DNA of 64,000 nucleotides from Pseudogemmobacter faecipullorum (GTDB taxonomy: Bacteria; Pseudomonadota; Alphaproteobacteria; Rhodobacterales; Rhodobacteraceae): the NCBI RefSeq assembly GCF_020539525.1, contig NZ_JACDXX010000014.1:44583-108582 (forward strand). The letters are read 5' to 3'. A model generated the notes under the pieces. The model saw only the letters and a program-made list of their open reading frames with translations, was not told where the DNA came from and ran no database searches. This document shows positions 54,837 to 63,998 of the stretch, piece by piece (position 1 is the stretch's first letter; every line of letters starts with the position of its first letter). The position numbers were made by a program, and so were the translations under genes.

Positions 54837-57800
54837 TGCCGCACTCCCGTCCGTTCAATCCGTGTCTCGATGTTCAGCTTGGAATGGCCCGTGGCGCGCC
54901 ACATCTGTCGCAGGACCTTCTCCACCAGCCTGATCCTGTGGCGGGCCACAGGTGCAGGCTCGTCGTCCGCCAGCTGATAGGTGATACGCAGCATCACCAC
55001 CTGCTTGCGGATCTGCGCGACCAGTTTCTGCAGGCCCGCCTGCAGCTCGGGCTTGAGGCTGGTGCCATCGGGCCCGCTCACAAAGCCCCCGGCTGCGAGG
55101 TCAATGCGCACCAGCGGTGCCAGATTGGCCCCGAAGTCCATCCGGGTGATCATGCCCTGGGTCAGTCGCACCACACGGGGGTTTTCCGTGGTCAGGCGAT
55201 AGCCCGAAGGCAGGGTCCGCTCATCCAGCCGGAGCATGAAGTTCGAACCGATCGCCTGCGGCATGGCCGCACAGGGCACATTAAAGCGGCCATATTCATC
55301 GGTGAGGATGCTCAGGCCATTGGGGGCGATCAGCCGTACATTCGGCAGACCACGTTCCTCTTCGGCGCGGCTCATATGGCCGTTCTGATCGGTATCGTTA
55401 AACACCCGGCCCAGCACGGTCGAACATTGCATCACCGCATCGGCCAGCACCCGCACCACTGCCGGAGCAGGGGGTGCCAGTTCCTCGCCGGTCCGCGGAT
55501 CCGTCAGCCGCGCCCAGTTGGTATGCTTGCCCGGGCGCACCGAAGAGCTGACCAGAACCTGCAGCACCAGTTCACGGCTTTGCCCCCCCGCAATGCTGAC
55601 ATCGTCAAGGACAACACTGCGGCCAGTCACCTCCGGCGATACAGGCTCTCCGTCCAGCCGCGCCGTGCCGATGCGGTAGACAAAGCCCACGGGCAGGCTG
55701 TCGGTGACCCGCACCTGCGCCCTGCGTCCGCCCAGATTGCGGATCACAATACGGTACGGGATCAGATCTCCGACCAGTGCAGTCTGAACATCCGCGAATT
55801 TTTCGATGACAAACTCACCCGGCTCCGGCACCAGGGTGACCGGCACTTCGGGGCTTACGACCGGCGGCACCGGGTTCGTGCCATCCGGCACTCCGGCACG
55901 GGCGGTATTGGTGATCTCGCCCCCGGCATCAATATCCGCCTGGGTGACATCATAGAAGGCGGTGTAGATCCAGGTCTCCCTCGGATCGAGGCGGCCGTTG
56001 CCATTCACATCGCCACTGTTGGGAGATTGCAGCTCCGGGGTCAGCTCGACCGGGCCATTCGGGGTGCTCAGCGTATCGCTGACCACGACCTCTTCTCCCG
56101 CGAAGCTGACATTGCCGGTGTTCTCGACATCGATCTGGTAGCTGATCCGGCCAGGGCCACGGATTTCAGTGACATCGGCGCGTTTATCCACTGCCAGACC
56201 CGGCTCCGGCACCAGGGTGACCGGCACTTCGGGGCTTACGACCGGCGGCACCGGGTTCGTGCCATCCGGCACTCCGGCACGGGCGGTATTGGTGATCTCG
56301 CCCCCGGCATCAATATCCGCCTGGGTGACATCATAGAAGGTGGTGTAGATCCAGGTCTCCCTGGGATCGAGACGGCCATTGCCATTCACATCGCCGGTAT
56401 TCGGGCTCTCCAGTTCCGGGGTCAGCTCGACCGGGCCATTCGGGGTGCTCAGCGTATCGCTGACCACGACCTCTTCTCCCGCGAAGCTGACATTGCCCGT
56501 GTTCCCGACATCGATCTGATAGCTGATCCGGCCAGGGCCACGGATTTCGGTGACATCGGCGCGTTTATCCACTGCCAGACCCGGCTCCGGCACCAGGGTG
56601 ACCGGCACTTCGGGGCTTTCGACCGGCGGCACCGGCTTCGGACCCTCGGGCACTCCGGCACGGGCGATATTGATCACCTCATCCCCGGCATCGATATCCG
56701 CCTGAGTGACATCATAGAAGGTGGTGTAGATCCAGGTCTCCCTGGGATCGAGACGGCCATTGCCATTCACATCGCCGGTATTCGGGCTCTCCAGTTCCGG
56801 GGTCAGCTCGACCGGACCGGTCGGAGTGGTCACCGTATCGCCGACCACAACACCCGCCTGAGGGAAGCTGACATTGCCGGTGTTCGCGACATCGATCTGA
56901 TAGCTGATCCGGCCAGGGGCACGCATTTCGGTGACATCGGCACGTTTCTCAACCGCCAGACCCGGTTCCGTCACCAGCGTGACCGGCACTTCGGGGCTTT
57001 CGACCGGCGGCACCGGCTTCGGACCCTCCGGCACTCCGGCACGGGCGATATTGATCACCTCATCCCCGGCATCGATATCCGCCTGGGTGACATCATAAAA
57101 GGCGGTGTAGATCCAGGTCTCCCTCGGATCGAGGCGGCCATTGCCATTCACATCGCCGGTATTCGGGCTCTCCAGTTCCGGGGTCAGCTCGACCGGACCG
57201 GTCGGAGTGGTCACCGTATCGCCGACCACAACACCCGCCTGAGGGAAGCTGACATTGCCGGTGTTCGCGACATCGATCTGATAGCTGATCCGGCCAGGGC
57301 CACGCATTTCGGTGACATCGGCACGTTTCTCAACCGCCAGACCCGGTTCCGTCACCAGCGCGACCGGCACTTCGGGGCTTTCGACCGGCGGCACCGGCTT
57401 CGGACCCTCGGGCACTCCGGCACGGGCGATATTGATAACCTCATCCCCGGCATCGATATCCGCCTGAGTGACATCATAGAAGGTGGTGTAGATCCAGGTC
57501 TCCCCGGGATCGAGGCGGCCATCGCCATTCACATCGCCGGTATTCGGGCTCTCCAGTTCCGGGGTCAGCTCGACCTGGCCGGTCGGAGTGCTCACCGTAT
57601 CGCCGACCACAACACCCGCCTGAGGGAAACTGTCATTGCCGGTGTTCGTGACATCGATCTGATAGCTGATCCGGCCAGGGGCACGCATTTCGGTGACATC
57701 GGCACGTTTCTCCACCGCCAGACCCGGTTCCGTCACCAGGGCGACCGGCACTTCGCGGCTTACGACCGGCGGCACCTGATTGGGGCCATTCGGTACTCCG

Positions 57801-59968
57801 GCACGGGCGGTATTGATAACCTCATCCCCGGCATCGAAATCCGCCTGGGTGACATCATAAAAGGCGGTGTAGATCCAGCTCTCCCTGGGATCGAGACGGC
57901 CATTGCGATTCACATCGCCGGTATTCGGGTTTTGCAGCACCGGGCGCAGCTCGACCTGGCCGGTCGGAGTGCTCACCGTATCGCCGACCACAACACCCGC
58001 CTGAGGGAAACCGACATTGCCGGTGTTCGTGACATCGATGCGGTAACTGATCCGGCCAGGGGCACTCATTTTGGTGACATTGGCACGTTTATCCACCGCG
58101 AGGCGCCGTGCAACCGCCAATCGCACCACGGTCGGGGCATCAGCGATGCGATTTGTGGGGTGAGACAGATCGGTGACCGCTGGCCTGTTGAAGCTTACGC
58201 CCCGGGCCAGGATCTGATTGTGGACCGAACCAGCGTCAATATCCTGCTGGGTCAGCTGATAAGTCGCGGTATAGGTTGCCTCTTCGCCGGGCAGCAGGGA
58301 TCCTGCAGCCGAGCCGCGCGTGCTCGACGCCCAGACCGGAACGGGCAGTACACCGGAACCGGTAAAGACGGCACGGGATTCCGCAACACTGACCTGATTC
58401 AGCGTCACATTGCCGGCATTCAGCACCCGGTAGACATAGGTGATGGTCTCACCGGGGTCGCTCAGACCATTGCCATTGCGGTCGTTAAACCTGCCGGTTT
58501 TCAGCGCCTGAACGATAGTGACAGCTGTGAAGCTGTTGGTGAATGTGCAGCGGATCCGATCGCCTGCCCGCGGCACCAGCCCGGCGGCCGTCATCCGGCC
58601 TGACGGCATTGGCGTGGCAGAGCCATTCTTACTGTTCGTGCAGCTGAGCTGCGAGCCATAGGCTGCAAGCGGGCTGGTACTGCCAGGTGCCATCACCTCA
58701 GAGATCTGATAACGGCGGCCCGTGCCGTCAACCGGAAGGTTTCCCAGCACCGTGCGGGCCTGACCCGCTACCTGGTTATTGGCACCGGTGGTGTTGACAC
58801 GCGATAACACACCCCCATTGGCATTGATGATGCTCAGCGTAAACTGGTCACGCGGTGCCATACGGCCATTGGGCAGAGCCTTTAAAATGAAGATTTCGGC
58901 TTCATCATCCACAATTGTATGAGTCGTGCGCGAGGTCGGATTTGCCCCACAGGTCCTGGTATTGGCAATATTGTAGCGCCCGGTATTAGGAACAATCTCA
59001 AGAATGATGGTTTCGCCTGTTTCCAGCAGGGCTTCATTGATGATGTTAATTCCGGTCGCGATATTACCGGTTCCACTATATCTTCCTGCCGGAATATTGA
59101 CCGTGAACTGATTGGTACCGCTTGGTGTTGTATAATCCACGCCAAGCGTTGCAGTCCCACCGACCACCCTGAGCGTAACGGGCATCGGGCTGGCGAGATC
59201 ACCAACCAGATTCAGCCTAGCCAGAGAGGCGTTGCCGTTTCTTTCCAGAGAAGATGTTGCCGGAATCGTAAATTCAACCAGAGGCAGAAGATTGATCTGG
59301 ATCGCATCAAGGAAATTACCAGCACCCCCTTCATTTACAGCCCGGAAGCCGATCGTCCAGACAGCGGATGCCCCATTATGGGTATATCTGCCGGTAACGT
59401 TATTCCAGCTCTGATTGGTGTTGGCGCGCCTCGAGCTTCCCAGAAGCGTGAATGGACCACCTGGCCTCGGCGCAATTTCAAAATTCGCCTGCTGGATCGT
59501 GGGTCCGTCAGTGCGCGAATGGTGACTGAAGCGCCAGGTGAATGTCTCGCCCCTCAGAAGACAGACATTCTGATAAAGCCGGGAGGGAGAATGGGCATTC
59601 AGCTCACTGAACTGACGCCCATCTGCAGCCTGATTTAGATTGGACGGGGGATATCGTGTACCGGTGAAACCAGGTGCCACTGTCCGCCATACTTCAAGCA
59701 GTGGCCCTCCGACACCCGGTCTGCTTGCACAGGAGCCGTCGGGATTGCCCGTGGGATGCGTGGTCTCCCAGCCAGGGAAGGCGGATGAACCGGCAAAACT
59801 TGTGCAACCCTCTTCAGGCGTACCCGGTGATCTCAGCTGAGGTTGCTCAAAACTGCTGTTAACAATTCTGCGCTGTACCTGCGCAGAGGAGGGAAATGCT
59901 GAGGCAAGCAGGAAACCGGTAAAAACCAGACATGCCCCGTTAAACCTGCGCCACTTTTTACCAGACAT
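54833..59968 (-). CDS. Large secreted DUF11-repeat protein with EF-hand-like loops
   Basis: 1711 residues from the ATG at 59968, preceded by AAGGTGGTGG. A signal peptide (VFTGFLLASAFPSSAQ) leads to a jelly-roll-like domain (about 35-235), a Calx-beta-like domain, a prealbumin-like domain and a divergent DUF11 unit. Then come six 127-residue DUF11 repeats, a last DUF11 domain, an SdrD-B-like domain (GRVFNDTDQNG) and a C-terminal region weakly like OmpA. Each repeat has an EF-hand-like loop such as DVNGNGRLDPRE (D1, N3, N5, G6, D9, E12), implying calcium binding. It probably forms a surface stalk or adhesin. Confidence 0.72.
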   Translation of the reverse strand: MSGKKWRRFNGACLVFTGFLLASAFPSSAQVQRRIVNSSFEQPQLRSPGTPEEGCTSFAGSSAFPGWETTHPTGNPDGSCASRPGVGGPLLEVWRTVAPGFTGTRYPPSNLNQAADGRQFSELNAHSPSRLYQNVCLLRGETFTWRFSHHSRTDGPTIQQANFEIAPRPGGPFTLLGSSRRANTNQSWNNVTGRYTHNGASAVWTIGFRAVNEGGAGNFLDAIQINLLPLVEFTIPATSSLERNGNASLARLNLVGDLASPMPVTLRVVGGTATLGVDYTTPSGTNQFTVNIPAGRYSGTGNIATGINIINEALLETGETIILEIVPNTGRYNIANTRTCGANPTSRTTHTIVDDEAEIFILKALPNGRMAPRDQFTLSIINANGGVLSRVNTTGANNQVAGQARTVLGNLPVDGTGRRYQISEVMAPGSTSPLAAYGSQLSCTNSKNGSATPMPSGRMTAAGLVPRAGDRIRCTFTNSFTAVTIVQALKTGRFNDRNGNGLSDPGETITYVYRVLNAGNVTLNQVSVAESRAVFTGSGVLPVPVWASSTRGSAAGSLLPGEEATYTATYQLTQQDIDAGSVHNQILARGVSFNRPAVTDLSHPTNRIADAPTVVRLAVARRLAVDKRANVTKMSAPGRISYRIDVTNTGNVGFPQAGVVVGDTVSTPTGQVELRPVLQNPNTGDVNRNGRLDPRESWIYTAFYDVTQADFDAGDEVINTARAGVPNGPNQVPPVVSREVPVALVTEPGLAVEKRADVTEMRAPGRISYQIDVTNTGNDSFPQAGVVVGDTVSTPTGQVELTPELESPNTGDVNGDGRLDPGETWIYTTFYDVTQADIDAGDEVINIARAGVPEGPKPVPPVESPEVPVALVTEPGLAVEKRADVTEMRGPGRISYQIDVANTGNVSFPQAGVVVGDTVTTPTGPVELTPELESPNTGDVNGNGRLDPRETWIYTAFYDVTQADIDAGDEVINIARAGVPEGPKPVPPVESPEVPVTLVTEPGLAVEKRADVTEMRAPGRISYQIDVANTGNVSFPQAGVVVGDTVTTPTGPVELTPELESPNTGDVNGNGRLDPRETWIYTTFYDVTQADIDAGDEVINIARAGVPEGPKPVPPVESPEVPVTLVPEPGLAVDKRADVTEIRGPGRISYQIDVGNTGNVSFAGEEVVVSDTLSTPNGPVELTPELESPNTGDVNGNGRLDPRETWIYTTFYDVTQADIDAGGEITNTARAGVPDGTNPVPPVVSPEVPVTLVPEPGLAVDKRADVTEIRGPGRISYQIDVENTGNVSFAGEEVVVSDTLSTPNGPVELTPELQSPNSGDVNGNGRLDPRETWIYTAFYDVTQADIDAGGEITNTARAGVPDGTNPVPPVVSPEVPVTLVPEPGEFVIEKFADVQTALVGDLIPYRIVIRNLGGRRAQVRVTDSLPVGFVYRIGTARLDGEPVSPEVTGRSVVLDDVSIAGGQSRELVLQVLVSSSVRPGKHTNWARLTDPRTGEELAPPAPAVVRVLADAVMQCSTVLGRVFNDTDQNGHMSRAEEERGLPNVRLIAPNGLSILTDEYGRFNVPCAAMPQAIGSNFMLRLDERTLPSGYRLTTENPRVVRLTQGMITRMDFGANLAPLVRIDLAAGGFVSGPDGTSLKPELQAGLQKLVAQIRKQVVMLRITYQLADDEPAPVARHRIRLVEKVLRQMWRATGHSKLNIETRIERTGVRQ
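55817..58102 (-). repeat. Six tandem 381-nt coding repeats
   Basis: The marker CGGCACTTCG falls at 55841, 56222, 56603, 56984, 57365 and 57746, always 381 nt apart. The units are near-identical, in frame, and encode 127 residues each from LAV(E/D)KRA to (T/P)EPG. Two sequence sub-types alternate in blocks: four units with FPQAGVVVGDT, then two with FAGEEVVVSDT. Confidence 0.95.
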
Positions 59969-60744
59969 TCCACCACCTTCTACTACATTCACTCGCAACT
60001 CAGAACAAAGGACAATATCAGGACATCCCGGTGCCAGAGGCACAGGATTCAGATCTGCCGTCAGTTAAAAAAGAAAATCAAACCCCGGGAATCATTTGAC
60101 TCCCTGGAAAATACATTATCAAGCCGTTGATTTTATTGATATTTTTAAAGCTATCACAAAACAAACATCCCGTAAATATATTATGGAACCAATAATGAAT
60201 TGACCCAGGGTTCACCAAAGATACTGTCGTAACAGTAAACCAGATAAAACAGTTAAGATTCAGATGAATAAGTCATAGCCAGACAGGATCCCCTAATGAT
60301 CCATGCTGACCAGTTTTTATCATTGAGCATTCATATATTACAATTTTATATCAACTCATGGTTGACACACGAAAGGCCTCTTTGCCCCATACATAGCAAA
60401 ACCGGTCATTCGAATCGACAAATCCGGGATAATTCACGATGAAAGAATCACTATATATTCTTCCCGTAACCATCAAAGAATCACCAAAAAGCCGTCAAAA
60501 AATTCCACGCAGAATCCGGCTTACGCTAGGGAAATTTCATCACCTGCTTCAGGTAAATTTACAAATCCGGATAGGCACGGCAGAGTTCGCCTGGTTTCAG
60601 GACCTGCGAAAATCTCTGCAAAACAGGGGGGGGCACAGGCAGAATTTTCAGTCTTCCCCACCCCTCTTTCGATGGATCAGGACAGATCAAAAATCTGCCC
60701 CGATCCACCGCAGGGCCTGATATCGTCAGGCCATAATCGCCGCA
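59969..60744. other. AT-rich intergenic region upstream of the repeat-protein operon
   Basis: About 60050-60450 is much richer in A+T than the rest of the window and probably holds the promoter of the surface-protein operon. An open frame at 60439-60720 (93 codons) has no ribosome binding site and no recognised domain, so I do not call it. No palindrome stands out. Confidence 0.5.
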
Positions 60745-61455
60745 TTAAAGTGGAAATACGCGCTTATGTTCAGGCACGGGGGCATAGCCACCCAGACGAG
60801 AGGTCCGCAGCTGCAGCCGGTGCATTGATTGCGCAAGTGTGACAGCACAGGCCACCCCGTCCAGTACCGGAAGTCCATGCTCGCGCGTCAGCCGTGCCGC
60901 CAGATCCGTCATGCCGGCACAGCCGAGCACAATAGCTTCGGCCCGGTCCTCCAGGATTGCAAGCCGGATCTGTTCATTGATACGGGCACTGGCATCAGAT
61001 GCAGGATCTTCCAGTTCCAGCACTGCCACTCCGGAAGAGCGGATCCGCGCACAGCGCGACCATAATCCATACCGATGCAGATTATGCTCAAGCGCCGGAA
61101 CCGAACGCGCCAGCGTTGTCACCACCGAGAATTTATTCGACAGCATTGAGGCCATATGAAACCCCGCCTCGCCAATGCCGATCACCGGGCGATCCGTCAG
61201 ACAGCGGGCCGCATCCAGCCCGGTATCGTCAAAACAGGCAAGCACAACAGCATCCGCCTCGGGCGTGGCCCGGATCACCTCCAGCAATCCGGCAAGGCTC
61301 ATCGCCTCGTCATAATAGCCCTCAATTGAGGCCGGGCCATTGCGGGGATTGCGGGCGATGATTTCGGTATCGGGCCCGGCAGCCTCACGCGCGGCGGCGG
61401 CAATTTTTTCCGTCATGGACGCGGTGGTATTGGGGTTCAGCACAAGGATACGCAT
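60745..61455 (-). CDS. Aspartate/glutamate/hydantoin racemase family protein
   Basis: 236 residues. It starts MRILVLNPNTTASMT, the typical N-terminus of hydantoin racemases. The two catalytic cysteines are in VVLACFDDTG (near 74) and VLGCAGM (near 178). It interconverts enantiomers of a hydantoin or amino acid. It lies 5 nt below the liv transporter genes on the same strand, so the imported compound is probably its substrate. Confidence 0.87.
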   Translation of the reverse strand: MRILVLNPNTTASMTEKIAAAAREAAGPDTEIIARNPRNGPASIEGYYDEAMSLAGLLEVIRATPEADAVVLACFDDTGLDAARCLTDRPVIGIGEAGFHMASMLSNKFSVVTTLARSVPALEHNLHRYGLWSRCARIRSSGVAVLELEDPASDASARINEQIRLAILEDRAEAIVLGCAGMTDLAARLTREHGLPVLDGVACAVTLAQSMHRLQLRTSRLGGYAPVPEHKRVFPL

Positions 61456-61460
61456 AGTGA

Positions 61461-62182
61461 TCAGACTTCCCCTCCGAGATAGGCCGCTTTGACACGTTCA
61501 TCATTGAGCAGATCACGCGACAGGCCTGACAGGACGATCTGCCCGGTCGACAATGCGTAGGTGCGGTTTGAGATCGACATCGCCATCCGGCTGTTCTGCT
61601 CGACCAGCAGCACTGAGACCCCCTCATCGCGGCTGATGGCGACGATAGCGCGGGCAATATCCTGTACCAGTTTGGGCGCGATCCCCAGCGAAGGCTCATC
61701 CAGCAGCAGCAGTTTCGGCTGTGCCATCAGCGCGCGACCGATCACCATCATCTGCTGTTCACCCCCGAAAGGGTGCTGGCCTGCTGGCTGTATCTTTCGC
61801 GCAGACGCGGAAAACGGGTCAGGATGCTTTCCAGACTACGCGCAATTCCGGCTTTATCGCTGCGGGTAAAGGCCCCCATCATCAGATTGTCACGCACCGA
61901 CATCAGCGGAAAGACCCGGCGCCCCTCGGGCACCATGGCAATGCCACGGCGCACAATTGCCGCCGCCGGGCTGACGTCCAGCCGCTCGCCCAGATAGGTG
62001 ATCGAACCCGAGCGGATTTTCTGCAAACCGGTTATGGCGCGCAGGATTGAGGATTTCCCTGCCCCGTTGGCCCCGATCAGCGCGACAATCTCGCCCTCAT
62101 GCAGCTCCACAGATACGCCTTTAAGGGCGTAGACATGGTCGTAATACAGTTCGACATTGTCGAAGCTCAGCATTTTACTCAT
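61461..62182 (-). pseudogene. livF: livF, ABC ATPase with a one-base frameshift
   Basis: The N-terminal part (from ATG 62182, MSKMLSFDNVELYYDH) carries Walker A GANGAGKSS. It reads to STLSG and then runs VNSR-stop. The second part, in another frame from 61751, resumes MMVIGRALMAQPKLLLLDEPS with Walker B. Inserting one G in the run of five G (C5 at 61762-61766 on the plus strand) restores LSGGEQQMMVIG, the ABC signature. So one base is missing, as a real mutation or a homopolymer error. If real, the transporter lacks one ATPase. It lies 4 nt below livG. Confidence 0.85.
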
Positions 62183-62186
62183 GGCA

Positions 62187-62969
62187 TCACATCCCGATCG
62201 CTGCATCTTCAGAGCCGAGATAGGCCTCGATCACATGCGGATCGGCCTGAATTTCGGCAGGCGTACCTTCGGCGATCTTCTCGCCGAAATTGATACAGAC
62301 GATGCGGTCTGAAATTTTCATCACCGCCGGAATGTCATGTTCAACCAGCAGTACGGTCATGCCACGCTCATCGCGCAGCCGGCGCACCAGCGCCACCATC
62401 CGCATGGTTTCCTCATGGTTCATCCCGGCGAAAGGCTCGTCCAGCAGGATCACCGCCGGGCTGGTTGCCAGGCCGATCGCCATTCCAAGCGCGCGCAGAT
62501 GGCCCTGCGGCAGATTAGAGGCCAGTTCATTGCGGATCGCCTGCAACCCAAGAAAATCAATAATCTCATCGGCCGAACGCGCAAATTCCTCTTCATCGGA
62601 GCGGGCAAGGCGCGAGCCGAAGAAATAGCCCAGCAGACTGGCGCGCGACCGCAGGTGATGCGAGACGATGACATTCTCCCGCACCGTCATCGAGCGGAAG
62701 ATGGTGGTTTCCTGGAAGGTCCGCACCACGCCCAGCCGGGCCACTTTATGCGGGCTCATGCCCGATATCAGCTGCCCGCGGAACAAAACCTCGCCGCTGC
62801 TTGGGGCAACAAAACCGGCAATCTGCTTGAACAGCGTTGATTTTCCGGCGCCGTTTGGTCCGATAACCGAAAGGATCTCACGCTCGGCCACGCTGAAACT
62901 GACGGCATTATTGGCCACCAGCCCGCCATATCTTTTGGTAACCTCTCTGACTTCAAGTACCGGGGTCAT
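62187..62969 (-). CDS. livG: Branched-chain-type ABC transporter ATPase
   Basis: 260 residues. Walker A GPNGAGKST, a degenerate signature (NLPQGHLRALGMAIG in place of LSxGxQ), Walker B VILLDEPFAGMN and the His loop VLLVEHDIPAVM. The LivG-specific C-terminal GEKIAEGTPAEIQADPHVIEAYLG is complete. It overlaps livM by 4 nt. Unlike livF it is intact. Confidence 0.9.
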   Translation of the reverse strand: MTPVLEVREVTKRYGGLVANNAVSFSVAEREILSVIGPNGAGKSTLFKQIAGFVAPSSGEVLFRGQLISGMSPHKVARLGVVRTFQETTIFRSMTVRENVIVSHHLRSRASLLGYFFGSRLARSDEEEFARSADEIIDFLGLQAIRNELASNLPQGHLRALGMAIGLATSPAVILLDEPFAGMNHEETMRMVALVRRLRDERGMTVLLVEHDIPAVMKISDRIVCINFGEKIAEGTPAEIQADPHVIEAYLGSEDAAIGM

Positions 62970-63910
62970 TTGCGGCCCTCCCGACGATCCAGCAAAGACA
63001 AGAGACCGTTCGGCAGCCAGAGCATCAGCGCAATCATGCTGCCCGAATAGATCAGCAGCTGATATTGCCCCGCCGCTGAGAGCAGATCCCAGCCGAAATA
63101 GAGCAGCAGCGTGCCCAGCATCGGGCCAAAGACATAGCCCAGCCCGCCGAGGAAGCAGTAAAGCATGAAGTTCACGCTGTCCTGGACCACAAAGGAGGAG
63201 GGGTAGATAGACTGCGAGATCGCGACAAACACCGCGCCCGAAATGCCGCCGAAGAACGAGGAAATCGCATAGGCCATCACCCGCAGCATCGCCGTATTCA
63301 CGCCGATAGAGGCCGAGAGCTCCTCATTCTGCTGCAGGCTGCGGCACAGATGACCAAGACGGGAGTTTACGATCCGCCAGAGCACCAGATAGGTCAGCAC
63401 CATCAGCCCTGCCGCCAGCAGATAAAAGGCCAGCTTTGGATTCTGCAGCGTGGCAAAATCGGGAATAACCGTCAGGCCAAACAGCGAAACCTCTCCGGGC
63501 ATCGGAATTGAGGTGATGCCTTTCGCCCCGTTGGTGACCGGCAAAGCAAGCGCCGTCAGCCGTGCGACTTCGGTCAGAACCAGGGTCACCATGGCGAAGT
63601 AAACGCCACGCAGCCGCAGGATCGGCAGGCCGATCAGCACCGCAACCACCGCGCAGAACAGACCCGCCAGCGGCAGGCTCAGCCAGAAGCTGACACCGGT
63701 CTGGGTGATCAGCACTGCCGAGACATAGCCCCCCGTCAGCGCATAGGCCCCCTGACCGATATTGATCCGGCCAATATAGAAGGTCAGCCAGACCCCGGCC
63801 GCCGCAATCGACAGCAAGGCCACCGAGGTCAGCACGTAATAGTAATCCCAGCGGCCACTGGCAGTGATGAACAGTAACCATCCGGCGTAGGCCGCGGACG
63901 GGTGTCCGTG
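62966..63910 (-). CDS. livM: Branched-chain-type ABC permease, 5' end missing
   Basis: About 305 residues of LivM are clear, from AYAGWLLFITASG to the end, with about 8 membrane helices and the EAA-like segment near residue 190. Homology stops abruptly at about 63890-63900, inside what should be the first helix, and no ATG or Shine-Dalgarno is found there. The frame stays open to 63979 but that part reads as another gene's tail in a different frame. livM is probably truncated by an insertion. Confidence 0.75.
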   Translation of the reverse strand, partial: HGHPSAAYAGWLLFITASGRWDYYYVLTSVALLSIAAAGVWLTFYIGRINIGQGAYALTGGYVSAVLITQTGVSFWLSLPLAGLFCAVVAVLIGLPILRLRGVYFAMVTLVLTEVARLTALALPVTNGAKGITSIPMPGEVSLFGLTVIPDFATLQNPKLAFYLLAAGLMVLTYLVLWRIVNSRLGHLCRSLQQNEELSASIGVNTAMLRVMAYAISSFFGGISGAVFVAISQSIYPSSFVVQDSVNFMLYCFLGGLGYVFGPMLGTLLLYFGWDLLSAAGQYQLLIYSGSMIALMLWLPNGLLSLLDRREGRK

Positions 63911-63911
63911 C

Positions 63912-63998
63912 TCAGGGAGTGGGCTTGGGTGCTTTGGGCTTGCCGAGCCGCGGGGACCATTTCTTCGCGAGTTGGTCAAAGCGTTCGACGATCCTGTC
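63912..63998 (-). mobile_element. C-terminal tail of an unidentified protein, possibly a transposase
   Basis: The last 28 codons and stop of a basic protein (DRIVERFDQLAKKWSPRL then GKPKAPKP) enter from the right edge. The tail abuts the truncated livM gene. It looks like the end of an insertion-sequence transposase, but I cannot name the family and no terminal inverted repeat can be checked within the window. Confidence 0.35.

Noticed and set aside
55817..58102. CRISPR-like array
   Set aside because: The repeats are 381 nt, contiguous and coding, with no short repeat-spacer alternation.
54836..58603. Very long open plus-strand frame (over 1200 codons) opposite the repeat protein
   Set aside because: It is an antisense shadow created by GC-rich third positions and exact 381-nt repeats; it has no ribosome binding site or domain, while the minus strand has a signal peptide and clear domains.
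60439..60720. 93-codon frame in the AT-rich region upstream of the surface operon
   Set aside because: No ribosome binding site, basic low-complexity product and no similarity I can recognise.
63911..63979. Extension of livM upstream to 63979
   Set aside because: The start would be a TTG, the added residues are not LivM-like, and another frame reads as a plausible protein tail with its own stop.
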